Positions 1 to 14,263 are shown, numbered from the stretch's first letter. The stretch: 64,000 nucleotides of DNA from Leucaena leucocephala (GCA_037074615.1 CM073535.1:13555001-13619000); one strand, 5' to 3'. Translations and numbers: made by a program. The notes: generated by a model from the letters alone, not told the origin.

Positions 1-3000
1 TAATATTACAACACATGGGCATTTTGGCATTTTTGTACTTTTTAGGCATTTTCTAGACGTTAGACCACATGACTGTTAGGGTATATTAATGTGCCTATGG
101 GATGCCAACTTGAGCCTTTATCTGGGTCATATGCCTTTATGGGCTTAATTCCCAAGAAAACCCACATAAAAGTATTTATTGTGTGTATTATATCACTATA
201 AATTCTTTTATAAACTCTATATAAGTCATTTTTGAGTTCTATTAGTTTCATAATTTTTTACATTAATTGTGAGAATTTTCTAAAAAAAAATTATCTGATT
301 ATAAGTTCCATAAAATCATATAATAATCTGTAGACTTTAAAAATTAATATTAAATATCTCAGACGTCAAATAGAAATTTACAAAAACATGATTGCTACAA
401 TTACCATTCTCTTTTTACTGGTTAAATTTGGGATTGTAACCAATTCGGATAATATTGGGTCATTTATGTTTCAATTTCTCATAATTACAAATTATCCCTT
501 GAATTTAACAAATTGTACTTTAGTCCCTGAATTTATAAAATATATTTTGATCCCACACCTCAAATTTAAAATTCCAATTTTGTCCCTTATTTATAATTTC
601 AAAACTCGAATTTGGTCCCTTTGTCTTTCATTCATATTTCTTTCATTTTCTGATAACTATATCAATTCTTCTCGGCCTTAAATTCCATTATAAATTCTAC
701 AAAAGTCTTATTTGAGTTATGTCAACTTCATAAAGGCCTTTAGGTCATTATTGTACACTATACTAACCCTAAATATATAATAGTCATTTTATTTTTCTTT
801 ACACTGTATCAGGATATATTTTGACTTTGGTCATTCCTTCGTGGGTCCCTTTTGACCTTTTAACCGTGTTCCAAATTAGCAAAATGCCCTCAATTCACCT
901 CTTGTCTAATATTACAACAAGGGGCATTTTCTCATTTTTGCATTTTTTAGGGTTTTTCTGGACATTAGCCGACATGCTTGTTAGGGTATATTACTGGGCC
1001 TATCGGATGCCAACTTGAACATTTGACTGGGTCCTATGCCTATATGGGCTTAATTCCCAAGAAAACTCACACAAAAGTATTTATCGTGCGTATTATATCA
1101 CTATAAATTCTTTTATAAACTCTATATAAGCCCTTTTTGAGTTCTATTAGTTTCATAATTTCTTAAATTAATTGTGAGAATTTTACTAAAACATTTTATC
1201 TGATTATAAGGTCCAGAAGATCCTATAATAATCTTTAGACTTTAAAAATCAATATCAAATATCTCAGACCTCAAATTGAAATTTCCAAAGACATGCTTGC
1301 TCCAATTACCATTCTCTATTTACTGGTTAAATTTGGATTCTAACATTTTCAGGTAATATTGGGTTATTTATGGCCAATTTCTTAAAATTACAATTTCCCC
1401 TTGAATTTGAAAAATTGTAGTTTAGTCCCTGAATTTATCAAATTTATTTTTGTCCCTCAACTCCAATTTCAAAATTCCAATTTATTCCCTTATTTATAAT
1501 TTGAAAACTTGAATTTGGTCCCAAAGTCTTTCATTCAAATTTCTCTCCTTTTATGAGAACTATATCAATTCTTCACCACCTTAAATTCCATTATAAATTA
1601 TACAAAAGTCTTATCTAAGTTATGTCAATTGCATTAATGCCTTTGGGTCATTATTGTAAACCACACTAACCCTAAGGGCATAATGGTCATTTTATTCTTC
1701 TTTACACTGTATAAGGATAAATTTTGACTCTGGTCATTCATCCGTACGTCCCTTTTGACCTTTTAACTGTGTCCCAAATGACCAAAATGCCCTCAATTCA
1801 TTTCTTGTCCAATATTACAACACAGAGGCATTTTCGCATTTTTGCACTTTTTAGGAATTCTTTGGACATTAGCCCAAATGGCTGTTAGAGTATATTACTA
1901 GGCCAAATGGACACCAACTTGAGCCTTTAACTGGGTTCTATGCCTTTATGGGTTTAATTCCCAAGAAAACTCGCATAAAAGTATTTATTGTGTTTTATAT
2001 CTCTGTAAATTCTATTATAAATTCTACATAAGTCATTTTTGAGTTTTGTTAGTTTCATAAAATTTGATATTAATTATTAGAATTTTCTATAAAATATTTT
2101 TTGATTATAAGATCCAGAAGATCCCGTAATATTCTTTAGACTCTAAAAATTAATATTAATTATTTGGGAGCTCAAATCGAAATTTCAAATATATGCTTGA
2201 TCAATTTACCATTCTCTATTTAAGGGGAAAATGTGGGACTGTAACATTTTCTAGTAATTTTGGGTTATTTATGCCTCAATTACTCAAAATTATAATTTTC
2301 CCTTCAATTTGACAAATTGCACTTTAGTCCCTGAATTTATAATATTTATTTTGGTCCCTCACCTCAAATTTAAAAATTCAAGTTTGGTCTCTTATTTATA
2401 TTTTCAATACTCAAATTTGGTTCCTAAGTCTTTCATTCATATTTCTTTCCTTTTCTGATAACTATATCAATTCTTCACGACCTTAAATTCCAATATAATT
2501 TCTACAAAAGTCTTATGTGAGTTATATCAATTTCATAAATGCCTTTGTGGGTCATTATTGTACATCATACTAACCCTAAGGGCATAATGGTCATTTTATT
2601 ATTCTTTACACTGTATTGGGATATATTGTGACTATGGTCATTCGTTCATGTGTCCCTTTTGACCTTTAAACTGTGTCCCAATTGACCAAAATGCCCTGAA
2701 TTAATCTCTTACCAAATATTAGAACACAAGGGCATTCTGGACGTTAGCCCACATGACTATTAGGGTATATTACTCGATCTATAGGACTCCAACTTGAGCC
2801 TTTAACTGGGTCCTATGCCTTTATGGGTTTAATTCCCAAGAAAACTCGCCCAAAAGTATTTATTGTGTTTTATATCTCTGTAAATTCTATTATAAATTCT
2901 AGATAAGTCCTTTTTTAGTCTTGTTAGTTTCATAAATTCTGATATTAATTATGAGAATTTCTATAAAATTTTTTCTGATTATAAGGTCTAGAAGATCCCA

Positions 3001-4526
3001 TAATATTCTGTAAATTTTAAAAATTAATATCAATTATTTAGAATCTCAAATCGAATTTATCAAAAATATGCTTGCTCAATTTGCCATTTTCTATTTAAGG
3101 GGAAAATGTGTGACTGTAACATTGTTTGGTAATTTTTAGCTTATTATGCCTCAATTTCTCAAAATTACAATTTTTCCTTCAATTTGACAAATTACACTTT
3201 AGTCCTTGAATTTATAATATTTATTTTGGTCCCTCACCTCAAATTTAAAAATTCCAATTTGGTCCATTATTTATAACTTGAAAACTCGAATTTGGTCCCT
3301 AGGTTTTTCATTCATATTTGTTTCCTTTTCTGATAACTATATCAATTCTTCGTGACCTTAAATCCCATTATAAATTCTACAAAAGTCTTCTCTGAGTTAT
3401 GTCAATTTGATAAATGACTTTGGGTCATTATTGTACACTACACTAACCCTAAGGGTATAATGGTCATTTAATTCTTCTTTACACTGTATGAGCATATATT
3501 ATGACTCTAGTCATTCATTCGTTTGTCCCTTTTGACCTTTTAACTGTGTCCTAAATGACCAAAATGCCCTCAATTCATCTCTTGTCCAATATAACAACGC
3601 ATGGGCAGTTTCTCATTTTAGGGTTTTTTTGGGCATTAGCCCACATGACTGTTAAGGTGTATCCCTTGGCTATGGGATGCCAACTTAAACCTTTGACTGG
3701 GTCCTATGCCTTTATGGGCTTAATTCCCAACAAAACACACCCAAAAGTATTTATCGTGTGTAATATATCACTGTAAATTCTATTATGAAGTCTAGATACG
3801 TCCTTTTGGACTTCTATTAGTTTCATAATTTCTTATAATAATTGTTAGAATATTCAAAAAAATTATCTGAATATAAGGTCCAGAAGAACTTGTAATAATT
3901 TTTAGAGTTTAAAAATTAATATTAATTATCTCGGACCTCAAATCAAAATTTCCAAAAACATGATTGTTCCAATTACCATTATCTTTTTATGGGTTAAATT
4001 TGGGATTGTAACATTTTCAGGTAATATTGGGTCATTTACATTTCAATTTCTCATAATTACAATTTTTCCCTTGAATTTGACAAATTGTACTTTAGTCCCT
4101 GAATTTATAAAATTTATTTTTGTCCCTCAACTCCAATTGCAAAATTCTAATTTTGTCCCTTATTTATAATTTCAAAACTCGAATTTGGTCCCAAAGTCTT
4201 TCATTCAAATTTCTCTCCTTTTCTGAGAACTATATCAATTCTTCACGGCCCTAAATTCCATTATAAATTCTACAAAAGTCTTCTCTGAGTTATGTGAATT
4301 CATAAATGCCTTTGGGTCATTATTGTAAACCACACTAACCCTAAGGGCATAATAGTCATTTTATTCTTCTTTACACTGTATCAGGATATATTCTAACTCT
4401 GGTCATTCGTTCATGGGTCACTTTTGACCTTTTAACTGTGTCCCAAATTATGAAAATGCCCTCAACTCATCTCTTGTCCAATATTATAACACAGGGGCAT
4501 TTTCACATTTTTACACTTTTTAGGGC
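1..4526 (-). repeat. Tandem array of ~900-bp LTR-derived monomers, part 1
   Basis: Five head-to-tail monomers. The anchor word ctaaccctaa recurs near 763, 1665, 2569, 3443 and 4334, spacings of 902, 904, 874 and 891 bp. Each monomer carries the same ordered landmarks: attttattcttctttacac, the block ccaaaatgccctcaattcat, ggggcattttcgcattttt, gggcctatgggatgccaac, a run of ggtccct words, then tcttcacgaccttaaattcc. Read on the minus strand these match in order the U3 of the Ty3-type LTRs elsewhere in the window (for example 29820-30620): gggactaaa runs, ccgataaatat, gagcccatgaagg, taggcccagtaat, attttggtcattt, ataatgccctt. The array runs off the left edge. Short open frames here are by-products of the repeat and are not conserved as proteins. 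Confidence 0.9.
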
Positions 4527-5841
4527 TTTTCATGCGGAGGAATGTGAATGGTCAAGGTGGAATTTGTCCCTCACATTCGTAGAGAGATATTACTGGGCCC
4601 CTCGATAAGTGAGTCTGAGAAATGTATGGCCATACTGTAATGGAAAGGTAGTTCCATTTCTACAGTCAGACTACTCAGGGATCGAGAAAGTAACGGTCAG
4701 GAATAGGAGGATGACATTATCCATGCCTCAACCATGACCAAAATATCGCGTAACAAAAGGGACATGATATAGTTGTATAAAAGGTTATATCGTTTAACGA
4801 TCCTCATATAATTTGGGCAATTGTTATGTCTTGCTAGAGACCGCTTATGACTTGTGGGCCAGTATAGCAAATGGCCCACTGCCAACTTCATATAGGCCCA
4901 CAGGGTCGCACACAAAATAGCCCAACACGAGCTATGATGTCCAGATTCATTGAATCTAAGACATGTCCAGATTCAATGAATGATCCAGGGTGGATGTATA
5001 TATTTATTTATATTTATATTCATATATATATATTATATAAGAGATATATAAGATTTAATTTATAAGGATAAATTAAATCTCTATCACATTTGAATTTAAA
5101 ATTCAAATTGATAGGATATCTCATATAAGAGATATTTATAAGATTTAATTTATAAGGATAAATTAAATCCCTATCACGTTTGAATTTGAAATTCAAATTG
5201 GGAAATCTCAAATTTGATTTATAAGAATAAATCAAATATAGTTCAGTCTCATCTTTATTTAAAGTTAAATAAATAGGTAATTAAATATGTGGGACGGATT
5301 TAATATTATTTATTTAATTAGTTTATTATAAAATTATACAATATATGATATTGTATTAATTTCAGAATTAATATAAGATTAACTCCAAAATCCAATTCGG
5401 TAGAGAGAAAAACGCATAGCATCCTATATATCTGATTTTAGGAGCTGCGTTTTGAGCAAGACACACAGAGAACACAGAGAGGCCGAAGGGGAATCTGCAA
5501 AAGGTTTGCAGATAAGAAACTGCCAAAATAGAGACGGAGAGGACGAATTCTTGGGAAAGCCCTGGAGGTACAAGAGATACTAGCACGTTGTTTGTAGTTG
5601 GAATGCTGTTCATGTGGATACCAACAGAGGAAGCTGACCTGAGTCGTCGACTTCTTGCTATCGGAAAGGGAGCACGAGCCGCGGAGAGAAGTCGTGAACA
5701 TCGTGACTAGAAGCTGTGGAAGTCGCTGAGGAACACGAAAGGTAATGCTTCTTCCCACTTGACTTAAACACATACGGTAGATCCTGGCAAGGAATGGAAA
5801 AAATTTTAAATTAATTTCCGCTGCGTGTCTTCCAATTCCTT
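4527..5841 (+). mobile_element. Truncated copia LTR embedded in the monomer array
   Basis: This block matches the LTR of the copia element at 12453-21310 from ttttcatgcggaggaatg (LTR position about 438) almost to its end (ctgcgtgtcttcyaattcctt). It lacks the first ~437 bp and the last three bases. It shares the primer-proximal end, the TA-rich tract and the ~90-bp internal duplication of that LTR, but differs at many positions and lacks part of the second internal duplication, so it is an older or different subfamily member. No target duplication flanks it. On the left the monomer stops after cactttttaggg; on the right it resumes at tactactaaccctaagggc, so roughly 700 bp of one monomer is missing. 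Confidence 0.88.
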
Positions 5842-8800
5842 TTACTACTAACCCTAAGGGCATAATGGTCATTTTATTCTTCTTTACACTCTATATGGAT
5901 ATATTCTGACACTAGTCATTCATTCATGTTTCCATTTTGACCTTTTAACCATGTCCGTAATGACCAAAATTCCCTCATTTAATCTCTTGTCCAATATTAC
6001 AACATTGGGGTATTTTCACTTTTTTACACTTTTTAGGGTTTTTCAGGACATTAGCCCACATGACTATTAGGGTATATTACTTAGCCTGTGCGATACCAAC
6101 TTGAGCCTTTAACTTGGTCCTATGCCTTTATAGGCTAAATTCCCAAGAAAACTCACCCAAAAGTATTTATCGTGTGTATTATATCACTGTGAATTCTATT
6201 ATAATCTCTAGGTAAGTCCTTTTTTACTTCAATTAGTTTCATAATTTCTAATATTAATTGTGAGAATTTTCTAGAAAATTTATCTGATTATAATGTCTAG
6301 AAGATCATGTAATGATCTTTACACTTTCAAAATTAATATCAATTATCAGAACCTCAAAACGAAATTTCCAAAAATATGCTTGCTCTCTTTACCATTCTCA
6401 ATTTACGTGTAAAATTTGGGACTGTAACATTTTCTAGTAATTTTGGGTTATTTGTGGCGTAATTTCTCAAAATTACAATTTTTCCCTTGAATTTAAAAAA
6501 TTGAACTTTAGTCCCTGAAATTATTAAACTTATTTTGGTCCCTCACCTGAAATATAAAAATTCCAATTTCATCCCTTGTTTATAATTTCACAACTCAAAT
6601 TTGGTCTGTAAGTCTTTCAATCATATTTCTTTTCTTTTCTAGTAACTATATCAAATCTTCATGACCTTAAATTCCATTATAAATTCTACAAAAGTCTTCT
6701 ATGAGTTATGTCAATTTCATAAATGCCTTTGGGTCATTATTATACACTATACTAATCCTAAGGGCATAATGGTCATTTTATTCTTCTTTACATTGTATCA
6801 GGATATATTCTGACTCTGGTCATTCATTCGTGTGTCCCTTTTGACCTTTTAACCATGTCCCAAATGGCCAAAATTCCCTCAGTTAATCTCTTGTCTAGTA
6901 TTACAACACAGGGGCATTTTTGCACTTTTTAGGGTTTACCTATATTAGCCCATATGACTGTTATGGTATATTACTGGGCCTATAGGACACCAACTTGAGC
7001 CTTTATTTGGGTCCTATGCCTGTATCAATTATCTGGGATCTCAAAATAAAATTTCCAAAAATAAGCTTACTCTAATTACCATTATCTATTTACGGGTAAA
7101 ATTCGGGACTGTAATATTTTCTGTTAATTTTGGGTTATTTATGGCGCAATTTCTCAAAATTAAAATTTTTCCATTGAATTTAACAAATTGAACTTTAGTC
7201 CCTGAAATTATAAAACTTATTTTATTCCCTCACCTTAAATATAAAAATTCTAATTTGGTTCCTTATTTATAATTTCAAAACTCGAATATGGTCCCTAATG
7301 ACTAAAATACCCTCAATTCATCTCTTGTCAAATATTACAACACATACGCATTTTCGCATTTTTGCACTTTTTAAGGTTTTTCTTGACATTAACCCACATG
7401 AATGTTAGGGTATATTACTAGGCCTATGGGATGCCAACTTGAGCCTTTAATTGGGTCCTATGCCTTTATAGGCTTAATTCCCAAAGAAACTCAACCAAAA
7501 GTACTTATCGTGTGTATTATATTAGTGTAAACTTTTTTATAAACTCTAGATAAGTTCTATTTGAGTTATATTAGTTTCATAATTTCTTATATTAATTGTG
7601 AGAATTTTCTAAAAAAGTTTATCTAATTATAAGGTCCAGAAGATCCTATAATAATCTTTATACTTTAAAATTTAATATAAGCTATCTAGGACCTCAAAAC
7701 GAAATTTCCAAAAATATGCTTACTCCAATTACCATTCTCTATTTACGAGTAAAATTTGGGATTGTAACATTTTTGAGTAATTTTGGGTTATTTATGGCTC
7801 AATTTCGCATTATTACAAATTTTTCCTTGAATTTGAAAATTTTCACTTTAGTCCCTAAATTAATAAAATTTATTTTTGTCCCTCACCTAAAATTTAAAAA
7901 TTCCAATTTGGTCCATTATTTATAATTTCAAAGCTCAAATTTGGTTCCTTAGTCTTTCTTTTATATTTCTTTCCTTTTCTATCAACCATATCAATTCTTC
8001 ACGACCTTAAATTCCATTATAAATTGTTCAAAAGTCTTCCTTTTGTCATGTCCATTTCATAAATGCCTTTGGGTCATTATTGTAACCATACTAACCTTAA
8101 GGGCGTAATGGAAATTTTATTCTTCTTTACACTGTATCAGGATATATTCTGACTTTGGTTATTGATTCATGTGTCCCTTTTGACTTTTTAACTATATCCC
8201 AAATGACTAAAATGCCCTCAATTCATCTCTTGTCCAATATTATAACAGAGGGACCTTTTCATTTTTTTGCACTTTTTAAGGTTTTCTGGACATTATCTCA
8301 CATGACTGTTATGGTATATTACTGGGCCTATGGGATGCCAACTTTAGCCTTTAACTGGGTCCCATGCCTTTATGGGCTTAATTATCAAGAAAACTCACCC
8401 AAACGTATTTATTATGTGTATTATATTAGGGTAAATTCTTTTTTAAACTCTAGATAAGTACTTTTTGAGTTCTATTAGTATCATAAATTTTTATATTAAT
8501 TGTGAGAATTTTCTAAAAAAATTGATTTGATTATAACGTCCAGAAGATTCTATAATAATCTTTATACTTTAAAAGTTAATATCAATTATCTAGGACCTGA
8601 AAACAAAATTTCCAAAAATAAGCCTGCTCCAATTATCGTTCTCTATTTAAGGGTAAAATTTAGGACTGTAACATTTTCTTGAATTTTTGGGTTATTTAGT
8701 GCTCAATTTCTCAAAGTTACAATTTTTCACTTGAATTTGATATATTGCACTTTAGTCCCTGAATTTATAAAATTTATTTCGGTCCCTCACCTCAAAATTC

Positions 8801-10125
8801 AAAATTTGAATTTGGTGCCTTCTTTATAATTTCAAAACTCTAATTTGGTCCCTAAGTCTTCCATTCATATTTCTTTCCTTTTGTGATAACTATATCAATT
8901 GTTCACGACCTTAAATGCCATTATAAATTCTACAAAAGTCTTCTATGAGTTATGTCAATTTCGTAAATGCCTTTGGGACATTGTTGTACACCATACTAAC
9001 CCTAAGGGCATAATGGTCATTTTATTCTTCTTTACATTGCGTGAGGATATATTCTGACTCTGGTCATTTATTCGTGTGTCCCATTTGACCTTTTAACTAT
9101 GTCCCAAATTACTAAAATGCCCTCAATTCATCTCAAGTCCAATATTACAACAGAGGGACACCTTATCATTTTTGCACTTTTTAGGGTTTTTCTGGACATT
9201 TGCCCACATTACAATTAGGGTATATTACTAGGCCTATGGGATGCCAACTTTAGCCTTTGACTGAGTCCTATGCCTTTATGGTATTAATTCACAAGAAAAC
9301 TCACCCAAAAGTACTTTCGTGTGTATTATATCACTCTAAACTCTACTATAAATGCTTGATAAGTCCTTTTTGAGTTCTATAAGTTTCATAATTTCTTATA
9401 TTAATTGTGAGAATTTTCTATAAAATTTCATTTGATTATAAGGTCTAGAAATCAAAACGAAATTTCCAAAAATATGGTTGCTCCTATTACCATTCCCTAT
9501 TTCCGAGTAAAATTTGGAACTGCGGCATTTTCTAGTAATTTTGGGTTATTTATGGCTCAATTTCTCAAAATTAAAATTTTTCCATTGAATTTGACAAATT
9601 AAACTTTAGTCCATAAATTTATAAAACTTATTTTAGTCCCTCACCTCAAATATACAAATTCTAATTTGGTTCCTGATTTATAATTTTAAAACTCGAATTT
9701 GGTCCCTAAGTCTTTCATTCATATTTCTTTCCTTTTCTGGTAACCATATCAATTCTTCACGACCTTAAATTCCATTATAAATCCTACAAAAGTCTTATGT
9801 GATTAATGTCAATTTCATAAATGCCTTTGGGTCATTATTGTACACCATACTAACTCGAAAGGCGTAATGGAAATTTTATTCTTCTTTACACTGTATCAAG
9901 ATATATTATGACTCTGGTCATTCATTCGTGTGTCCCATTCGACCTTTTAACTATGTCCCAAATTACTAAAATACCCTCAATTCATCTCTTGCCCAATATT
10001 ATAAAACATGGGCTTTTTCACATTTTTGCACTTTTTAAGGTTTTCTAGACATTATCCCACATGACTGTTAGGGTATATTAATGGGCCTAAGGTATGCTAA
10101 CTTGACCCTTTAATTGGGTCCCACG
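5842..10125 (-). repeat. Tandem array of ~900-bp monomers, part 2
   Basis: The array resumes at the anchor (5848) and repeats at 6751, 8090, 8996 and 9850. The 6751-8090 interval contains internally deleted monomers: near 7024 the sequence jumps from the gcctttatgggc block to the aattatctggg block, and near 7299 from ggtcccta to aatgactaaaat, which removes one anchor. A small deletion lies near 9448. The last five bases (10121-10125, CCACG) are the left target-site copy of the solo LTR that follows. Confidence 0.9.
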
Positions 10126-11365
10126 TGTCATATCCCCAATTTTCTTACCTGATGTAACTGTACAGTTTATGTGAAATAGATATGATAATCTTGGCACAAA
10201 TTGTATCAGATTAAGAAAGGAAAGGAAGGGATTATCAACTAAGGAAGTTTTAGGGACCAAAACACAAATTAGAAAAGATTGGAGGCAAAAAGTTAAAGTA
10301 GAAATAAAAGTTAGGCCAAAAGTGGTAATTTCCAAAAGTTAAGGGATTTAAATGTAATTAAGTCAAAAGTTCAAGGGTAAAATTGTAATTATAGAAAGAT
10401 TAGCCCGAAAAGGGTTATAACTACCTAGAACTTTTTCAGTCTCATATTCCATCAGTAGATAGAGGAAGTTACGCTGGTTAATCTACATGATACATAAATT
10501 TTATTAGGGCTCCAAACAGCAGAAAATTATCTGATAGTCTAAAAGTTATCCGAATTTTTATCAGATTCCATGGACATCATATATAAGTGAGGGAATTACA
10601 GGAAAGTGTGCCTTATAGTGTCAGACCCAGAAGAAGTCCACCCGTGATCCGATAATGGAACTTATCAGTAAATAAGCCTAGATAGAATGAACTCAGATGG
10701 CCTAATATATGGGCCTATGATGACGCCAAATAGGGCCCAAAACCCAGGGTACCAATTCATCAGAAAAAGGGGCCAATGTCTGGGAAAAGTTTGAAATTAT
10801 AAAAATACCCCTGGATGCTCATATTGTACCAGTGATAGATGGAGGGCATTTTGGTCAGTTGGGATAGGCTAAAAACATGGCACATAGTATAAATATGATT
10901 AGTTGAGCCAGTATATGCCTTGAGACAGTAAAAATAGGGGTGAAATAACAATTATGCCCTTAGGGTAAATATAGCGTAAGAAAGGATACCAAGGTTAGTT
11001 TGGTCATTTCTCAAGGGATAGATGAAAGATAAATACTCAGTCTAACATTGTCAAAGGTATAAGAAGCCTAGAAATTGATTTATAGGACAGAATACATATC
11101 CTGGTATATTATAAAAAATTAGGAACAGAACACAGTCCGGTTGTTGTGAAACTGCTCCGATCGGTACCGGATTGGACTAGAATTTTTCCAGAAGCTTCCT
11201 TACATGAGAATCATGTCACATAACCCTATCAGGTGTCCCATGAGTTGTCCCTTATAATGTCATAATTATTCTTTTTGAAAAAAGTTAAATTCAAGATTAA
11301 ATGTGAGCCCTTAGATCAAATAGTGCACAAATTGATCTTGGCCATCCATTTCAACCCAAAATTCT

Positions 11366-11375
11366 CTATAAATAC
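11366..11375 (+). promoter_or_regulatory. TATA box of the Ty3-type LTR
   Basis: The word ctataaatac occurs about 1.24 kb into the LTR. The same word occurs at the corresponding place in the sister LTRs (30962-30971 and 51221-51230), which supports it as the core promoter at the end of U3. Confidence 0.7.
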
Positions 11376-12452
11376 CCATATTCAGATGGATTCGATATGC
11401 ATGGTGAACCATAGGGAAACTCTTGTAAAATTTCCATTCAACCAACAAAGTAGCACACAAAGTAAGGCAACAATCAAGGTAATCATCTCCCTTGATCTTG
11501 AGCTTTGTTCTATTAAGCTAGCTCATGGTTTTAAGGGGTTTTCATGCTATATTTCCCTTATAGTTGCTGCTGTAAGTGCTTCTCATATATGGTTAAAATA
11601 TGAGTTTTATCTTATGGATAGTTTAGACAAGCTTAAACAAGCTAGAATCAAGTGGTATAAGCTTGGGAATTCAAGTATGTTTGAATTTAGGATTTTGCAT
11701 TCTTGCTGATACTGTACATGACACTTTTAATATGATGGAATTTCATGATTTTGATGCTTCCAATGAGTTTAAAATGGAAAATTGTGTGGGGATAAAGTAG
11801 GACAACAAGTATTGGAAGCATTGGAATCAAAATGTGATTTTTTGGAAATCAAGGGCTTCACTTGGGTTTGGTACTGTAGAAACTGAAGTGTTTTTATTTT
11901 GGAAATTCTAGTTTCATATTTGTATTCTACATGAAAATTTATGTGGAAATGAACCATGAGAATTTATTTTGGAAAGATGGAAGTAAGAAACATAAAGTAG
12001 AGAAAGAAAGGGAGCTAGTGAAAAGCTAGTCTTGGTTTTGTGTTCAAGTTGAGTTGTAACTTGATATTATTGTGTAATGGCTAGGTTTTGACATTTGTGA
12101 AGGAAGGAAAGCACCTAAAGAAGACCTTGACAAGAATAACTAAGAGGTAGCAAGAATACCTAACTATAACTCATGTTTGTTTAATTGTTTGCTTGCTTGT
12201 TGATTATGGTGTTTAGTTGATCATGAGAATGTGTCATCATGTTGATGATGATGTATGAATGATTGCAACTCCTTGCAAGTTATGTCATGACAATATGCAT
12301 CTAATTAATCATGCATGATATTATAGTTTGTGAAACTTGCTATTGGGATTTCCATGAAATCTCATTCCTTCCATATGCATAACCTTGTTATAGGTGCTGG
12401 AACTTCACATGGAAAAAGGGTAAACATATATGGATAAGTTTGTATAATAAGT

Positions 12453-14262
12453 TGTTGGAAATCGTGCCCTAGGGGCCAATCATTGTCTTATGAACATTAT
12501 TGATTTATGAATTTATTAATTGAATTATCATATTATTTGCATGTTTACTATGATGACCATCCTTGAATAATTCATGATATTATCCTAAATGTCCCTGGTC
12601 GATCATCTATGTGGGAGCACAGATGAAATAAGACCAGTATAACTTTGAAGATGTATAGAGATATAAATCAAAGTCATAAGCACATGTAAGAGTACAAGGT
12701 GTTGGACCGACCCGCTATGAGAGAACTGCATGGGTAACGTCATAAGCTTCTCTCATATACAAACCATGTCAATATGCCCTTTGACCTGAGATCATCATGG
12801 ATTCCTACATGACAAAACGCTCAGCTTTGACCTAGTCAAAAGTCACTTTTGACCGAGTGATTATAAAGACTATGTTCGGGCTTAGTGGTTTTTCATGCGG
12901 AGGAATGTGAATGGTCAAGATGGAATTTGTCCCTCACATTCGTGGAGAGATATTACTGGGCCCCTCGATGAGTGAGTCTGAGAAATGTATGGCCATACTG
13001 TAATGGAAAGGTAGTTCCATTTCTATAGTCAGACTACTCAGGGATCGAGAAAGTAACGGTCAGGAATAGGAGGATGACATTATCCATGCCTCATCCATGA
13101 CCAAAATATCGCGTGACAGAAGGGACATGATATGGTTGTATAAAAGGTTACATCGTTTATCGATCCTCATATGATTTGGGTAGTTGTTATGTCTTGATAG
13201 AGACCGCTTGCGACTTGTGGGCTAGTATAGCAAATGGCCCACTGCCAACTTCATATGGGCCTACAGGGTCGCACACAAAATAGCCCAACACGAGCTATGA
13301 TGTCCAGATTCATTGAATCTAAGACATGTCTAGATTCAATGAATGATCCAGGGTGGATATATATATTTATTTATATTTATATTCGTATATATATAAATTC
13401 GTATATATATTATATATATGAGATATATGAGATTTAATTTATAAGGATAAATTAAATCTCTATCACGTTTGAAATTCGAAATTCAAATTGATAGGATATC
13501 TCATATAAGAGATATTTATAAGATTTAATTTATAAGGATAAATTAAATCTCTATCACGTTTGAAATTCGAAATTTAAATTGATAGGATATCTCAAATTTG
13601 ATTTATGGGAATAAATCAAATATAACTCAGTCTCATCTTTATTTAAAGTTAAATAAATAGGTAATTAAATCTGTGGGACGGATTTAATATTATTTTATTT
13701 AATTAGTTTCTTATAAAATTAATCAATATATGATATTGTATCAATTCGGAATTAATATAAAATTAACTCCAAAATCCAATTAGGTTAAGTGGAAAAACGC
13801 ATAGCATCCTCTATATCTGATTGGAGGAGCTACGTTTGAACATAATACAGAACACAAAAGCCGAACAGAATCTGCAAAAGGTTTGCAGACAAGAAACTGC
13901 CGAAATAGAGACGGAGACTTGTGAAAGCCTTGGAGGGACAGGAGACGCTAGCATATCGTTCGTGGTTGGAACGCTGTTCGTGTGGATACCAGTAGAGGAA
14001 GCCTACCTGAGGTGTCGACTTCTTGTGATCGGAAAGAGACCACCGTCCGCGGAGAGAATCTGTGAAGGTCGCTGAGGAACACTCCGTCGATTTCTTGCGA
14101 TCAAAAAGAGATCACCACCCACGTAGAGAAGCTGTGAAATTCGCTGAGCAACACTAAGGGTAATGATTCTTTCCACTTGACTTAAACACATACGGCAGAT
14201 CCTGACAAGGAATGGAAAATTTTTAAAGTTTATTTCCGCTGCGTGTCTTCTAATTCCTTACA
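12453..14262 (+). repeat. 5' LTR of the copia element
   Basis: 1,810 bp, TG...CA termini. It contains a TATA box (13139-13147), a TA-rich tract (about 13359-13425), a ~91-bp tandem duplication (starts at 13431 and 13522, motif tttaatttataaggataaat) and a ~72-bp tandem duplication (starts at 14015 and 14087, motif tcgayttcttgygatc). The open frames at 13234-13437 and 13821-14075 recur in the 3' LTR but resemble no protein I know. Confidence 0.97.
13139..13147 (+). promoter_or_regulatory. TATA box of the copia LTR
   Basis: The word tataaaagg occurs in the middle of the LTR and again in the 3' LTR (20187-20195). It is the best core-promoter candidate for the genomic RNA. The transcription start is not visible from sequence. 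Confidence 0.6.
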
Positions 14263-14263
14263 G

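Noticed and set aside
763..790. Telomere-like ccctaa words
   Set aside because: One isolated ctaaccctaag per monomer, never in tandem; it serves only as an anchor word.
5368..5872. Minus-strand frames in the truncated copia LTR, and their counterparts at 14003-14191 and 20859-21239
   Set aside because: They are antisense to LTR sequence, low in domain-like features, and change with each LTR indel.
11275..11709. 144-codon frame downstream of a TATA box
   Set aside because: It lies in the LTR R/U5 region; the sister LTRs at 29712 and 49918 do not keep the frame.
13359..13425. TA-rich tract as a MITE insertion
   Set aside because: It is present at the same place in both LTRs and in the older fragment at 4527-5841, without inverted ends or a flanking duplication; it is an ordinary part of the LTR.
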